A stretch of 64,000 nt of DNA, taken from positions 1,240,001 through 1,304,000 of the forward strand of contig NC_013929.1 in the NCBI RefSeq assembly GCF_000091305.1, in the 5' to 3' direction. Shown here one piece after another: positions 17,017 through 25,402 of the stretch; position 1 is the first letter of the stretch; each line of letters starts with the position of its first letter. The position numbers were made by a program, and so were the translations under genes. Below the pieces are notes generated by a model. It was not told the DNA's origin. It saw only the letters and a list, made by a program, of their open reading frames with translations, and ran no database searches. Source of the stretch: Streptomyces scabiei 87.22 (GTDB lineage: Bacteria; Actinomycetota; Actinomycetes; Streptomycetales; Streptomycetaceae).

Positions 17017-17463
17017 GTGACTTCCTTCGCCGAGCAGGACGTGCCGGGGCGCCACGGGCCCACCGCCACCACCGAGGCCGATCCCCGTGACGTCGGGCGG
17101 GTGCGCACCGAGTACGCGCCCGCGCACGACGGGGATCCGGACCCCGGGGAGATCGTGTGGACCTGGGTGCCGTTCGAGGAGAACGACGGACGGGGCAAGG
17201 ACCGTCCCGTGCTCGTCGTGGCCAGGGAGGCAGCGGGGACCCTGCTCGCCGTGCAGCTGTCGAGCAAGCGGCACGACGGCGACCGGGAGTGGGTCCCGAT
17301 CGGGAGCGGGCCGTGGGACCGGTCCGGGCGGGATTCCTGGGTGGACGTGGACCGGGTGCTGCGGCTGCACGAGGCGGGGATGCGGCGGGAGGCCTGCGCG
17401 CTGGACCGGATGCGGTTCAACTCCGTCGTGCTGCGGTTGCGGGAGCGGTACGGCTGGCGGTAG
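17017..17463 (+). CDS. PemK/MazF-fold protein without a visible antitoxin gene
   Basis: A 148-residue soluble protein. The core from about residue 45 (GEIVWTWVPFEENDGRGKDR, then PVLVVAREAAGTLLAVQLSS, WVDVDRVLRLH and MRFNSVVLRLRERYGWR) follows the PemK/MazF SH3-like fold, where GxIVWxxxP and KxRPVLVV are hallmark strands. The N-terminal 45 residues are acidic and polar. Classical toxins of this fold are mRNA interferases partnered with a small antitoxin gene immediately upstream; none is seen here, the upstream gene being flotillin. Many actinobacterial solo members are probably not toxins. The GTG start at 17017 is chosen over upstream codons because of the leaderless promoter geometry. Confidence 0.75.
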   Translation: MTSFAEQDVPGRHGPTATTEADPRDVGRVRTEYAPAHDGDPDPGEIVWTWVPFEENDGRGKDRPVLVVAREAAGTLLAVQLSSKRHDGDREWVPIGSGPWDRSGRDSWVDVDRVLRLHEAGMRREACALDRMRFNSVVLRLRERYGWR

Positions 17464-17471
17464 GCCGCCGC

Positions 17472-18299
17472 TCAGGAACCCCGGCTGAACTCTCGTTCGA
17501 ACGCGCCGCGGACCGCCGCGCCCCTGGTACGGTCCAGCACGCCGAACACGACGTGCGCGAAGGCGCCCTCGAACCTGCCGCCGTCCCTGAGCAGGGCCCT
17601 GAACGCCGCCGCCACCTGGGCCGGGTCGTTGCCGAACACCCCGCAGCCCCAGGCGCCCAGGACCAGCCGGCGGTAGCCGTGCGCCGCCGCCGTCTCCAGG
17701 ACGCGTTCCGCGCGGCCGGCCAGGGCGCGGGGCAGCTCGGCGGCGCGCTCCGGAGCCGTACGCCGGACGACGGAGGCGTTGGGGGCCGCGGAGGTCAGGA
17801 AGCCGGCCGTGTACGGGGTGTCGAGGAGGGTGCCGCGGTCGTCCCGGAAGACGGGGACGGCGGGTGAGTGGATGACGCGGTCCGTGTAGAACGGGTCGCG
17901 GTGGGCCCGGTGGTGGGCGTAGAAGGCGGGAGCCTCCCGGACGCAGGTGTAGAGCGCGGAGGCCCGGCAGAGGGCCTCCTCCTGCGCCTGGGCGCCGTTC
18001 AGATAGCCGCCGCCGGGATTGCGGGCCGAGGAGAAGTTGAGGACGGCCACCGGGGCGGTGTCGGCCGCCGTCAGACGGCGGGCGGCCTCCAGGCTGCTCT
18101 CGCCGGTGACCTCGACGGCCGATCGCACCGGGCCGGCCCGGGGAGTCCCGACCGGGTCGGGGCCGTGCAGCCGGGTGCCCGCACGTGCGGCGGCCACGTC
18201 GTCCGCGATGGACACCCGGTGACCGGAGGGCGCGCGATAGTGCCCGGCCGCGACGATGTCCTCGGTCTCCCGAGCGATTCCCCGCAGACGCGCGCTCAC
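17472..18299 (-). CDS. Bacterial-type poly(ADP-ribose) glycohydrolase (TIGR02452 family)
   Basis: A 275-residue macrodomain-type hydrolase. The signature NPGGGYLNGAQAQEEALCR fits the bacterial PARG motif GGGX6-8QEE, in which the Glu pair is catalytic. Other conserved pieces are VAVLNFSSARNPGG upstream and RLVLGAWGCGVFGNDP near the C-terminus, which is a macrodomain loop. It should remove poly- or mono-ADP-ribose from macromolecules in the cytosol. The start is the GTG at 18299 with GGGGTGG upstream. It is convergent with the PemK-like gene and divergent from egtA. Confidence 0.88.
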   Translation of the reverse strand: MSARLRGIARETEDIVAAGHYRAPSGHRVSIADDVAAARAGTRLHGPDPVGTPRAGPVRSAVEVTGESSLEAARRLTAADTAPVAVLNFSSARNPGGGYLNGAQAQEEALCRASALYTCVREAPAFYAHHRAHRDPFYTDRVIHSPAVPVFRDDRGTLLDTPYTAGFLTSAAPNASVVRRTAPERAAELPRALAGRAERVLETAAAHGYRRLVLGAWGCGVFGNDPAQVAAAFRALLRDGGRFEGAFAHVVFGVLDRTRGAAVRGAFEREFSRGS

Positions 18300-18601
18300 G
18301 CCGCCACCCCCGTGTGCGGCGCGGGCGCCGCCTTCTCCCCCGTCGTGCTCATGGGCGCATCCTGGGCGATGCTGGTGAAGGACCGCAACGGAATTTCCTC
18401 GTGTGAACGGCCGGGAACGGGAAAGGGAAGGGGTGCCCGAAGATCCCGGGAACGGGGATCGTCGATCCGCATTGCCACGATGTGTCCCCTTGTGCGAAAG
18501 CGGCGCGAGGGTTTGGGTGGGACGAGCGCCACCGGCCCCGCCCCACCGGGTGCGGACCGGGGGCTCGACCGACGAGATTGACATATCAGGAGGATCCCGA
18601 C

Positions 18602-19876
18602 ATGTCAGATTCGCTGAGTGACTGTACGGAGCCGCGCTCCCCGGTCACCGAGGCGGAGGTGGAGGCCCTGGTACGGGGCATCTGCTTCAAGACCGGTCCA
18701 CCCCGGACCCTGGGTGTCGAGCTGGAATGGCACGTCCACGAGCTGCGCGACCCGCGGCTCCCGGCAACACCCGCACGACTCGCAGCGGCCTACGCCGCAC
18801 TGCGGACGCTGACCCTGAACTCGCCGCTGACCGTCGAGCCCGGCGGCCAGCTGGAGCTCAGTTCGGCACCGGCCGCCTCCCTGACGGAGTGCATCGACTC
18901 CGTCTCGGCCGACCTCGCCGCCGTACGCGCCACCCTGCGCGAGGCGGACCTCGGCATCAGCGGTTACGGCCACGAACCCTGGAACCCCCCGACCCGCTAC
19001 CTCCACGAGCCCCGGTACGACGCGATGGAGATCTATCTCCGGCGTTTCGGGCCCGAGGGGCTGGCCATGATGTGCTCGACCGCGTCCGTGCAGGTGTGCC
19101 TCGACGCCGGGTACGAGGAGCCCGGCCCCCTCGGCCACCGGCGGCGCTGGTGGCTGGCGCACCAGCTCGGAGCCGTCCTGGTGGCCGCGTTCGCGCACTC
19201 CCCGCTGGCGCGCGGCCGGGTGACCGGCCTGCGTTCGACGCGGCAGGCGCTGTGGGCGGCGATGGACCCGGGCCGGACGACCGCGCCGGACCTCGACGGC
19301 GACCCGCGCGAGGCCTGGGCACGGCTGGTGCTGGACGCGCCGGTGATGTGCGTCCGGGCCGACGAAGGCCCCTGGGGCGTGCCCGGGGCGATGACGTTCC
19401 GGGAGTGGACCGGAACCGACAACCCGCCGAGCCGCGCCGACCTCGACTACCACCTGACGACCCTGTTCCCGCCGGTGCGCCCGCGCGGCCATCTGGAGCT
19501 GCGCATGATCGACGCCCAGCCCGGCGAGGACGGCTGGATCGTGCCGCTCGCGGTGACGACGGCCCTGTTCGAGGACCCGGAGGCCGCGGAGATCGCGTAC
19601 CGGACCGTCAAGCCGCTCGCGGAGCGGGCGGGTTCGCAACCGCCACCGCGCAATCCGCTCTGGGAGGCGGCCACCCGTGACGGTCTGACCGACCCGGACC
19701 TGCGGGAAGCGGCGGCCGTCTGCTTCGCCGCGGCGGCCGAGGCCCTGCCCCGGCTGGGCGCGGGCACCGAGGTACTGGACGCGGTCGCGGCGTACACCGA
19801 CCGCTATGTGGCCCGGGGCCGCTGCCCCGCCGACGATCTGCTGGACCTGTTGCACGGGAAGGACATCCCCGCATGA
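18602..19876 (+). CDS. egtA: EgtA, gamma-glutamylcysteine ligase of ergothioneine synthesis
   Basis: A 424-residue GCS2-type glutamate-cysteine ligase that supplies gamma-glutamylcysteine to EgtB. It carries the family core LGVELEWHVHELRDPR at the N-terminus, PGGQLELSSAPAASL in the active-site strand, GYGHEPWNPPTRYLHEPRYD and RMIDAQPGEDG. The start has a textbook AGGAGG seven bases upstream. It begins the egtABCD operon: its stop overlaps the egtB start by four bases (ATGA). A TTGACA at 18577 immediately precedes the ribosome site but has no clear -10 downstream; the ~300-base gap to the PARG gene likely holds the promoter. Confidence 0.95.
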   Translation: MSDSLSDCTEPRSPVTEAEVEALVRGICFKTGPPRTLGVELEWHVHELRDPRLPATPARLAAAYAALRTLTLNSPLTVEPGGQLELSSAPAASLTECIDSVSADLAAVRATLREADLGISGYGHEPWNPPTRYLHEPRYDAMEIYLRRFGPEGLAMMCSTASVQVCLDAGYEEPGPLGHRRRWWLAHQLGAVLVAAFAHSPLARGRVTGLRSTRQALWAAMDPGRTTAPDLDGDPREAWARLVLDAPVMCVRADEGPWGVPGAMTFREWTGTDNPPSRADLDYHLTTLFPPVRPRGHLELRMIDAQPGEDGWIVPLAVTTALFEDPEAAEIAYRTVKPLAERAGSQPPPRNPLWEAATRDGLTDPDLREAAAVCFAAAAEALPRLGAGTEVLDAVAAYTDRYVARGRCPADDLLDLLHGKDIPA

Positions 19877-21219
19877 CCGCACCCCGGACACCGGCCCCGA
19901 CGGCCGGCGCCGACCCCGAGATACTCCGGGAGCGCGCGCTGGCCGCCCTGACCACGGCCCGGGCCCGCACCGCGCTCCTGACGACCGCAGTCGACGAACC
20001 CGATCTCACCGCCCAGCACTCGCCGCTGATGTCCCCGCTGGTCTGGGACCTCGCCCACATCGGCAACCAGGAGGAGCTGTGGCTGCTGCGCAACGTCGCC
20101 GGGCGTGAGGCGATGCGGCCCGAGATCGACGGCCTGTACGACGCCTTCGAGCATCCGCGCGCGGCACGGCCCTCGCTGCCGCTGCTCGCGCCGGAGGAGG
20201 CCCGGCAGTACCTGCACGAGGTGCGCGGACGGGCGCTGGACGTGCTGGAGAGCGCCGACTTCCACGGCACCCGGCTCACCGACGCGGGCTTCGCCTTCGG
20301 CATGATCGCCCAGCACGAACAGCAGCACGACGAGACGATGCTGATCACCCATCAGCTGCGGCAGGGCCCGGCCGTGCTGTCGGCGCCGGATCCCGAGCCC
20401 GTACCGCTGTTCACGGGACCGTCCGAAGTGCTGGTGCCCGGCGGGGAGTTCACCATGGGCACCTCGACCGAGCCGTGGGCGCTGGACAACGAGCGGCCGG
20501 CGCACCGCCGGAGCGTCCCGGCGTTCCACATCGACACGACGCCCGTGACGAACGGCGCCTACCAGGCGTTCATCGCGGACGGCGGCTACGACGACGCACG
20601 CTGGTGGACCGCCGAGGGCTGGGACCACATCCGCGCCCACGGCATCCACGCGCCGCTGTTCTGGCGGCGCGACGGCCGGCAGTGGCTGCGGCGGCGTTTC
20701 GGTGTCACGGAGGTCGTGCCGGCCGAGGAGCCGGTGCTGCACGTGTGCTGGTACGAGGCGGACGCGTACGCCCGCTGGGCGGGTCGCCGACTGCCCACCG
20801 AGGCCGAGTGGGAGAAGGCCGCCCGGCACGACCCGGTCACCGGCCGCTCGACCCGCTACCCGTGGGGCGACGCCGACCCGGCGCCGGAACACGCCAACCT
20901 CGGACAACGCCATCTGCGCCCGGCCCCGGCCGGCAGCTATGCGGCGGGGGAATCGCCGCTGGGCGTACGGCAGTTGATCGGCGATGTCTGGGAGTGGACG
21001 TCGAGCGACTTCCTGCCCTACCCGGGGTTCTCGGCGTTCCCGTACAAGGAGTACTCGGAGGTGTTCTTCGGCCCCGAGCACAAGGTGCTGCGCGGCGGTT
21101 CGTTCGCCGTGGACCAGGTGGCGTGCCGGGGGACGTTCCGCAACTGGGACTATCCGATCCGGCGGCAGATCTTCAGCGGGTTCCGCACGGCCCGCGACGC
21201 CACCCCGGAGGCCGTCTGA
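19873..21219 (+). CDS. egtB: EgtB, iron-dependent hercynine sulfoxide synthase
   Basis: A 448-residue mononuclear iron enzyme that couples hercynine to gamma-glutamylcysteine with oxygen. The N-terminal DinB-like domain supplies the three iron-binding His: His62 in DLAHIGNQEE and His148/His152 in AQHEQQHDETML. The C-terminal formylglycine-generating-enzyme-like (sulfatase-modifying) domain spans ~175-440, with PGGEFTMGTS, RLPTEAEWEKAAR, GDVWEWTSSDF and HKVLRGGSF. The gene overlaps egtA by four bases and egtC by one, so the operon is translationally coupled. Confidence 0.97.
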   Translation: MTAPRTPAPTAGADPEILRERALAALTTARARTALLTTAVDEPDLTAQHSPLMSPLVWDLAHIGNQEELWLLRNVAGREAMRPEIDGLYDAFEHPRAARPSLPLLAPEEARQYLHEVRGRALDVLESADFHGTRLTDAGFAFGMIAQHEQQHDETMLITHQLRQGPAVLSAPDPEPVPLFTGPSEVLVPGGEFTMGTSTEPWALDNERPAHRRSVPAFHIDTTPVTNGAYQAFIADGGYDDARWWTAEGWDHIRAHGIHAPLFWRRDGRQWLRRRFGVTEVVPAEEPVLHVCWYEADAYARWAGRRLPTEAEWEKAARHDPVTGRSTRYPWGDADPAPEHANLGQRHLRPAPAGSYAAGESPLGVRQLIGDVWEWTSSDFLPYPGFSAFPYKEYSEVFFGPEHKVLRGGSFAVDQVACRGTFRNWDYPIRRQIFSGFRTARDATPEAV

Positions 21220-22034
21220 TGTGCCGGCACATCGCCTGCCTCGGCACCACCGACCTGCCGCTCGGCAGGGTCCTGGTGGACCCGCCGCACGGTCTGTTCC
21301 GGCAGTCGTGGGCACCCCGGCGGCAGCGGTACGGGACGGTCAACGCCGACGGGTTCGGGGTCGGCTGGTACGCGCAGGGCGACCCGGTGCCGGGGCGCTA
21401 CCGGCGGGCCGGGCCGATCTGGGGCGACCAGTCCTTCGCGGACCTCGCCCGGGTGGTCCGCACCGGGGCGCTGCTGGCCGCCGTCCGGGACGCGACGGTG
21501 GCCGGCGCGGACGACGAGGCCGCGGCGGCGCCGTTCTCGGCCGGGCCCTGGCTGTTCAGCCACAACGGGGCGGTGGCCGGGTGGCCCCGGTCCCTGGCGC
21601 CGCTCGTGGCCTCGCTGCCGGCCGTCGAGGTGCTGTCGATGGAGGCCCGCAACGACTCCGCGCTCGTGTGGGCCCTGGTCCTGAACCGGCTGCGGGCCGG
21701 TGACCCGGAGGGCCAGGCGCTGGCCGACACGGTCCTGGAGGTCGCCCGGGCGGCTCCCGGGTCGCGGCTCAACCTGCTGCTGACGGACGGCGAGACGATC
21801 GCCGCGACCGCCTGGGGCGACACGCTGTGGTACCTCACCGGGCCCGGCCTGGGCACGGTCGTGGCATCCGAGCCGTACGACGACGATCCGCACTGGGTGG
21901 AGGTCCCGGACCGCACGCTGCTCGCGGCGAGCCGCACGGACGTCCTGCTCACCCCGCTCAAGGAGCCGGAGGAAGCCGCCGGCCACAACGACCACGCCCC
22001 GTCATCCGCACATCCGAAGGAGCCCCCTGCGTGA
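21219..22034 (+). CDS. egtC: EgtC, gamma-glutamyl hercynylcysteine sulfoxide amidohydrolase
   Basis: A 271-residue class II glutamine-amidotransferase-fold hydrolase that removes glutamate from the EgtB product. The N-terminal nucleophile is Cys2 after Met removal (MCRHIACLG), followed by VNADGFGVGWYAQGDPVPG and the FSHNGAVAGWP loop typical of Ntn amidotransferases. The start ATG overlaps the egtB stop by one base (TGATG) and the stop overlaps the egtD GTG by four (GTGA). The last ~30 residues are polar and probably disordered. Confidence 0.95.
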   Translation: MCRHIACLGTTDLPLGRVLVDPPHGLFRQSWAPRRQRYGTVNADGFGVGWYAQGDPVPGRYRRAGPIWGDQSFADLARVVRTGALLAAVRDATVAGADDEAAAAPFSAGPWLFSHNGAVAGWPRSLAPLVASLPAVEVLSMEARNDSALVWALVLNRLRAGDPEGQALADTVLEVARAAPGSRLNLLLTDGETIAATAWGDTLWYLTGPGLGTVVASEPYDDDPHWVEVPDRTLLAASRTDVLLTPLKEPEEAAGHNDHAPSSAHPKEPPA

Positions 22035-22993
22035 GCCCGTTCCTTCTCACCCGCACCCTGCCGGAGGACGCCACGGACGCGGCGCTGCGCGCCGACGTCC
22101 TGGACGGTCTGACCCGCACCCCGAAGACCCTGCCGCCCAAGTGGTTCTACGACGCCCGCGGCAGCGAACTGTTCGAGCGGATCACCGAGTTGCCCGAGTA
22201 CTACCCGACCCGTGCCGAGCGCGAGATCCTGGTCGGCCGGGCGGGCGAGATCGCCGCGGCGAGCGGCGCGCGCACCCTGGTCGAGCTGGGGTCCGGCTCG
22301 TCCGACAAGACCCGGCACCTGCTGGACGCGATGCCCGGCCTGCACACCTACGTGCCGGTCGACGTCAGCGAGAGCGCGCTGCGGCAGGCCGGCGAGGCGC
22401 TGGTCGCCGAGCGGCCGGGGCTGAACGTGCACGCCCTGATCGCCGACTTCACCGCCGGGCTCGACCTGCCCGGGACCCCGGGGCCCCGGCTGGTGGTGTT
22501 CCTGGGCGGCACGATCGGCAATCTGGTGCCCGCGGAGCGCGCCGCGTTCCTGGCCGCCGTACGGGCGCTGCTGGCGCCGGGTGACGCGCTGCTGCTGGGC
22601 ACGGACCTGGTCAAGGACGAGGCGGTGCTGGTCGCCGCGTACGACGACGCGGCCGGGGTGACCGCCGAGTTCAACAAGAACGTGCTGAACGTGGTGGACC
22701 GGGAGCTGGGAGCGGACTTCGACCCCGACGCCTTCGACCATGTCGCCCTCTGGAACGCCGAGTGCGAATGGATCGAGATGCGGCTGCGGTCCCGTACGGC
22801 GCAGACCGTGAAGATCCCCGCGCTGGATCTGGCGGTGGATTTCGAGGCCGGGGAGGAGCTGCGGACCGAGGTGTCCGCGAAGTTCAGGAGGGAGGGGGTG
22901 CGGGCGGAACTGGCTTCCGCAGGGATGGAGTTGACCCACTGGTGGACGGATGAACAGGGCCGGTTCGCGCTGTCCTTGAGCCGAGCGGGGTAG
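22031..22993 (+). CDS. egtD: EgtD, histidine N-alpha-trimethyltransferase
   Basis: A 320-residue SAM-dependent methyltransferase that makes hercynine from histidine. It has the family N-terminal block KTLPPKWFYDARGSELFERI and EYYPTRAEREIL, the SAM site TLVELGSGSSDKTRHLLDA, and FLGGTIGNL in place of a standard motif IV. The C-terminal block AEFNKNVLNVVDRELGADF and WNAECEWIEMRLRS is also characteristic. It starts with GTG within the egtC stop. egtE (the final lyase) is not in the window, as is usual in Streptomyces, where another enzyme is thought to supply it. Confidence 0.97.
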   Translation: MSPFLLTRTLPEDATDAALRADVLDGLTRTPKTLPPKWFYDARGSELFERITELPEYYPTRAEREILVGRAGEIAAASGARTLVELGSGSSDKTRHLLDAMPGLHTYVPVDVSESALRQAGEALVAERPGLNVHALIADFTAGLDLPGTPGPRLVVFLGGTIGNLVPAERAAFLAAVRALLAPGDALLLGTDLVKDEAVLVAAYDDAAGVTAEFNKNVLNVVDRELGADFDPDAFDHVALWNAECEWIEMRLRSRTAQTVKIPALDLAVDFEAGEELRTEVSAKFRREGVRAELASAGMELTHWWTDEQGRFALSLSRAG

Positions 22994-23013
22994 CGCGCGG
23001 CGGTTTGGCGGGG

Positions 23014-23229
23014 GGTGCGTTGTCGGGTGCGGGTGCGTGGGGGCTGGTCGCGCAGTTCCCCGCGCCCCTGAAAGCCCAGGCCCCTGCGGGCCTGGCATGC
23101 GATGGCCCTGCGGGCCTGAAAGCCAACGGTCCTGCAGGTCTGAAAAGCATGGGGCGCAGCCCCTGCTTTTCAGGGGCGCGGGGAACTGCGCGAGAAGCCC
23201 CACCGGCCCCGCACCCGAACACGCACCCC
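23014..23229. repeat. Large inverted intergenic repeat, copy B (full element)
   Basis: Two ~60-base arms face each other. The left arm contains GGCTGGTCGCGCAGTTCCCC and then GCGCCCCTGAAA; the right arm (from 23167) contains TTTTCAGGGGCGCGGGGAAC and then TGCGCGAGAAGCCCC. The core 24 bases pair perfectly. The centre holds imperfect tandem copies of GCCC-N-GCCCCTGCGGGCCTG, each itself a small hairpin. It lies between egtD and dodecin on the same strand and could fold into a very long stem-loop in the transcript. An almost identical element lies at 41.2 kb. Confidence 0.85.
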
Positions 23230-23330
23230 CACCCACCCCGGCCCCCCTCGCGAACCGGCGGAGCCTGAGGCACCGTGGAAGAACCTGTGGCGCATCGGCC
23301 ACGATGGAGCTCGCGACAAGGAGAACCCGC

Positions 23331-23549
23331 ATGACCGACCATGTGTACCGGGTCACCGAGATCGTCGGCAGTTCGGACGAGAGCGTCGACCACGCCATCC
23401 GCAACGGCGTCGCCCGCGCCGCCCAGACGCTGCGCAACCTGGACTGGTTCGAGGTGACACAGGTCCGGGGGCACATCGAGGACGGACAGATCGCGCACTA
23501 CCAGGTGGGCCTGAAGGTCGGCTTCCGGCTGGACGACGAGACCGGCTGA
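23331..23549 (+). CDS. Dodecin, flavin-binding protein
   Basis: A 72-residue protein matching dodecin over its whole length: HVYRVTEIVGSSDESVDHAI, then RNGVARAAQTLRNLDWFEV and an ending in YQVGLKVGFRLDD. Trp and Gln in the NLDWFEV and GQIAHYQVGLKV segments are the residues that stack and hold flavin pairs in the dodecameric shell. It buffers and stores FMN or FAD in the cytosol. The ribosome site AAGGAGAA precedes the ATG. It is a single-gene transcript ending in the hairpins downstream. Confidence 0.96.
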   Translation: MTDHVYRVTEIVGSSDESVDHAIRNGVARAAQTLRNLDWFEVTQVRGHIEDGQIAHYQVGLKVGFRLDDETG

Positions 23550-23554
23550 CCGGC

Positions 23555-23621
23555 CGCCCGGCCCGGCCGAAGGGCCGGCCGAAGGGCCGGCCGAGAGGGG
23601 GCGGACGCTCAGGTCCGCCCC
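23555..23621. terminator. Repeat-rich hairpin terminator after dodecin
   Basis: Two tandem copies of GGCCGAAGGGCC form small palindromes, followed by GGGGCGGAC-gctcag-GTCCGCCCC, a perfect 9-bp stem. The stem covers the stop codon of the convergent HAD gene (23609), so the terminator of dodecin overlaps the end of that gene. Confidence 0.65.
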
Positions 23622-24097
23622 TCCCCCTCCTGCGCCTCCTTCAGCGCCGCGGAGTCCGCGGCCCAGCGCGCCCGTACGACCTTGAAGCCCGCCCGCTCCG
23701 CGTCCGCGCAGACGAGTTCGTCGTCGTCCACCAGGACACGGATCTCACGGGTCCGGGCGAGATCCCGGAGGGTCTCCAGCTTCGTGCGGCGGGCGGGCCT
23801 GCGGTCGTTGTCGCGGCGCATCCGGATCCGGCCCTCGGGCAGCCCGTGCGCGGCGAGCCAGTCGACGGTGTCGCGGCGGCAGCGCTCGGGCCGCCCGGTC
23901 AGATACAGGACCTCGCACTCCCGGGCGCTCTCCCGCGCCAGCGCGACCCCTTCGGCCAGCGGCGGATCCTGCGGCGCGGCGGCGAAGAACGCGTTCCAGT
24001 CGCGCGGCTTCCGCTCCAGGAACCGCTGCCGGTGCGCGGTGTCGGCGAGGGTGTTGTCCAGGTCGAAGACGGCGAGGGGCCGGTCGTTGTCGGTCAC
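23609..24097 (-). CDS. HAD-superfamily phosphatase, polynucleotide-kinase-phosphatase-like
   Basis: A 162-residue single-domain HAD hydrolase. Motif I is AVFDLDNTLADTAHR, with the nucleophile and acid/base Asp in DxD form; motif II is VLYLTGRPERCRRDT; and motif IV is VLVDDDELVCADAERAGF. The order and short length resemble the phosphatase domain of bacterial polynucleotide kinase-phosphatase and phage PseT-like proteins (FDLDGTLA...LTGRP...DD), but no kinase domain is present. The substrate is unknown. It starts at GTG 24097, divergent from the NDH-2-like gene. Confidence 0.8.
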   Translation of the reverse strand: MTDNDRPLAVFDLDNTLADTAHRQRFLERKPRDWNAFFAAAPQDPPLAEGVALARESARECEVLYLTGRPERCRRDTVDWLAAHGLPEGRIRMRRDNDRRPARRTKLETLRDLARTREIRVLVDDDELVCADAERAGFKVVRARWAADSAALKEAQEGEGRT

Positions 24098-24242
24098 CGC
24101 ACCAGCCTAGGCAGGCCTGGGCGGCAGATGACTCGTGTCGCCCGTTGTCGCTTCACACAACAAACACGAACTCCGCCCGTAGCTTTAGGTTTCAAGCGTT
24201 ACGCTCGTCGCCTCTCCCCCCACACAGCACAGGAGAACAGGC

Positions 24243-25346
24243 GTGCCTGACGGCGAAATCATCGTGATCGGCGGCGGATACGGGGGCATTCGCCTCGCCA
24301 GACAGCTGGACGAGGTCGCACGGGTCACCCTCGTGGACCGCAAGGAGGTCTTCTTCCACCGCATCGCCGCACTGCGCGCGGGCGTGCACGAGGCGTGGAC
24401 GACGACGCCCTTCATCCCGTACGACCGGCTGCTGCGCAACGGCCGGGTCGTGACGGGCAAGGCGGTCGGGATCGACACCGCCGAGCGGCAGGTGACGCTC
24501 GCGACGGGCGAGCGGCTGCCGTACGACGTGGTCGTGATCGCGACCGGGGCGGACTATCCGGAGCCGGCCCGCTTCCTCGGCACCACCACCGAGGAGGCGG
24601 GCAAGACGTTCGCCGCGCACCAGGAGAACGTGGCCGCCGCCGAGCACGTCCTGGTCGTCGGCGGCGGGCCGGGCGGCGTGGAACTCGCCGCCGAGGTACG
24701 GCTGGCCCGGCCCGACGCGCGGGTCACCCTCGCGCACGCCGGGTCCGAGCTGCTCAGCTCCACGGGCAGCAAGTGGGCCGGACGGCGGGCCCTGGCGTGG
24801 CTGGAGGCGCACGACGTGGAGGTGCGGCTCGACTCGTTCGTCTCCCCCGGGCCCGACTTCGGCACCTACCGGGACGGGCGGGGCGGTCTCATCGAGGCCG
24901 ACCTGTCGTTCTGGGCCAACGGCACCACGCCCAACACGCTCTGGCTGCGGCTGGCCGGGCACGGGGACTGGCTCAACCCGGCGGGACACGTCAAGGTCGA
25001 CGGGACACTGCGGGTCGGCGGACACCTCGACGTGTTCGCGGTAGGTGACGTCAACGACGTCAGCGAACTGAAGCTGTCCCCCGTCGCGTTCGCCCAGGCG
25101 GACGTCGCCGCGCACAACATCCGTGCGCATCTGGCGAGTTCGGGCAGACACCGCAAGGAGCCGCGGTCGTACCGGCCGATCCGGCGGACTCCGCTGATCG
25201 TGCCGCTCGGGCCGGCCGACGGCATCACGCTCGTGCCGGTGCCGGGGGGCGAGACGGCGGTGCTCGGCGGCCGTACGTCCACGCTGGCGAAGGCGAAGAC
25301 GCTGATGACGCCGTACATCAGGAAGCAGCTCGGGTACTCGGCCTGA
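24243..25346 (+). CDS. NDH-2/FSP1-like FAD-dependent NAD(P)H oxidoreductase
   Basis: A 367-residue flavoprotein of the type II NADH dehydrogenase / AIF-FSP1 group. It has FAD motif IIVIGGGYGGIRLARQLDEV at the N-terminus, the family block VDRKEVFFHRIAALRAGVHE, the NAD(P) fold EHVLVVGGGPGGVELAAEV and the second FAD motif LDVFAVGDVNDVSE. It lacks cysteine pairs, so it transfers electrons directly to a quinone or other acceptor. No membrane helix is present; these enzymes bind the membrane surface peripherally. The GTG at 24243 follows AGGAGAAC. It is convergent with the MarR gene. Confidence 0.88.
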   Translation: MPDGEIIVIGGGYGGIRLARQLDEVARVTLVDRKEVFFHRIAALRAGVHEAWTTTPFIPYDRLLRNGRVVTGKAVGIDTAERQVTLATGERLPYDVVVIATGADYPEPARFLGTTTEEAGKTFAAHQENVAAAEHVLVVGGGPGGVELAAEVRLARPDARVTLAHAGSELLSSTGSKWAGRRALAWLEAHDVEVRLDSFVSPGPDFGTYRDGRGGLIEADLSFWANGTTPNTLWLRLAGHGDWLNPAGHVKVDGTLRVGGHLDVFAVGDVNDVSELKLSPVAFAQADVAAHNIRAHLASSGRHRKEPRSYRPIRRTPLIVPLGPADGITLVPVPGGETAVLGGRTSTLAKAKTLMTPYIRKQLGYSA

Positions 25347-25402
25347 GGGGTGGGCGCGGCAGGGGTGGAGCGGGCCGGGGCATTTTTCGATCGAGCCGGC
25401 CC

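Noticed and set aside
18380..18410. A GGAAT-like -35 element upstream of egtA considered as a SigR promoter.
   Set aside because: No GTT element at 18-19 bases downstream.
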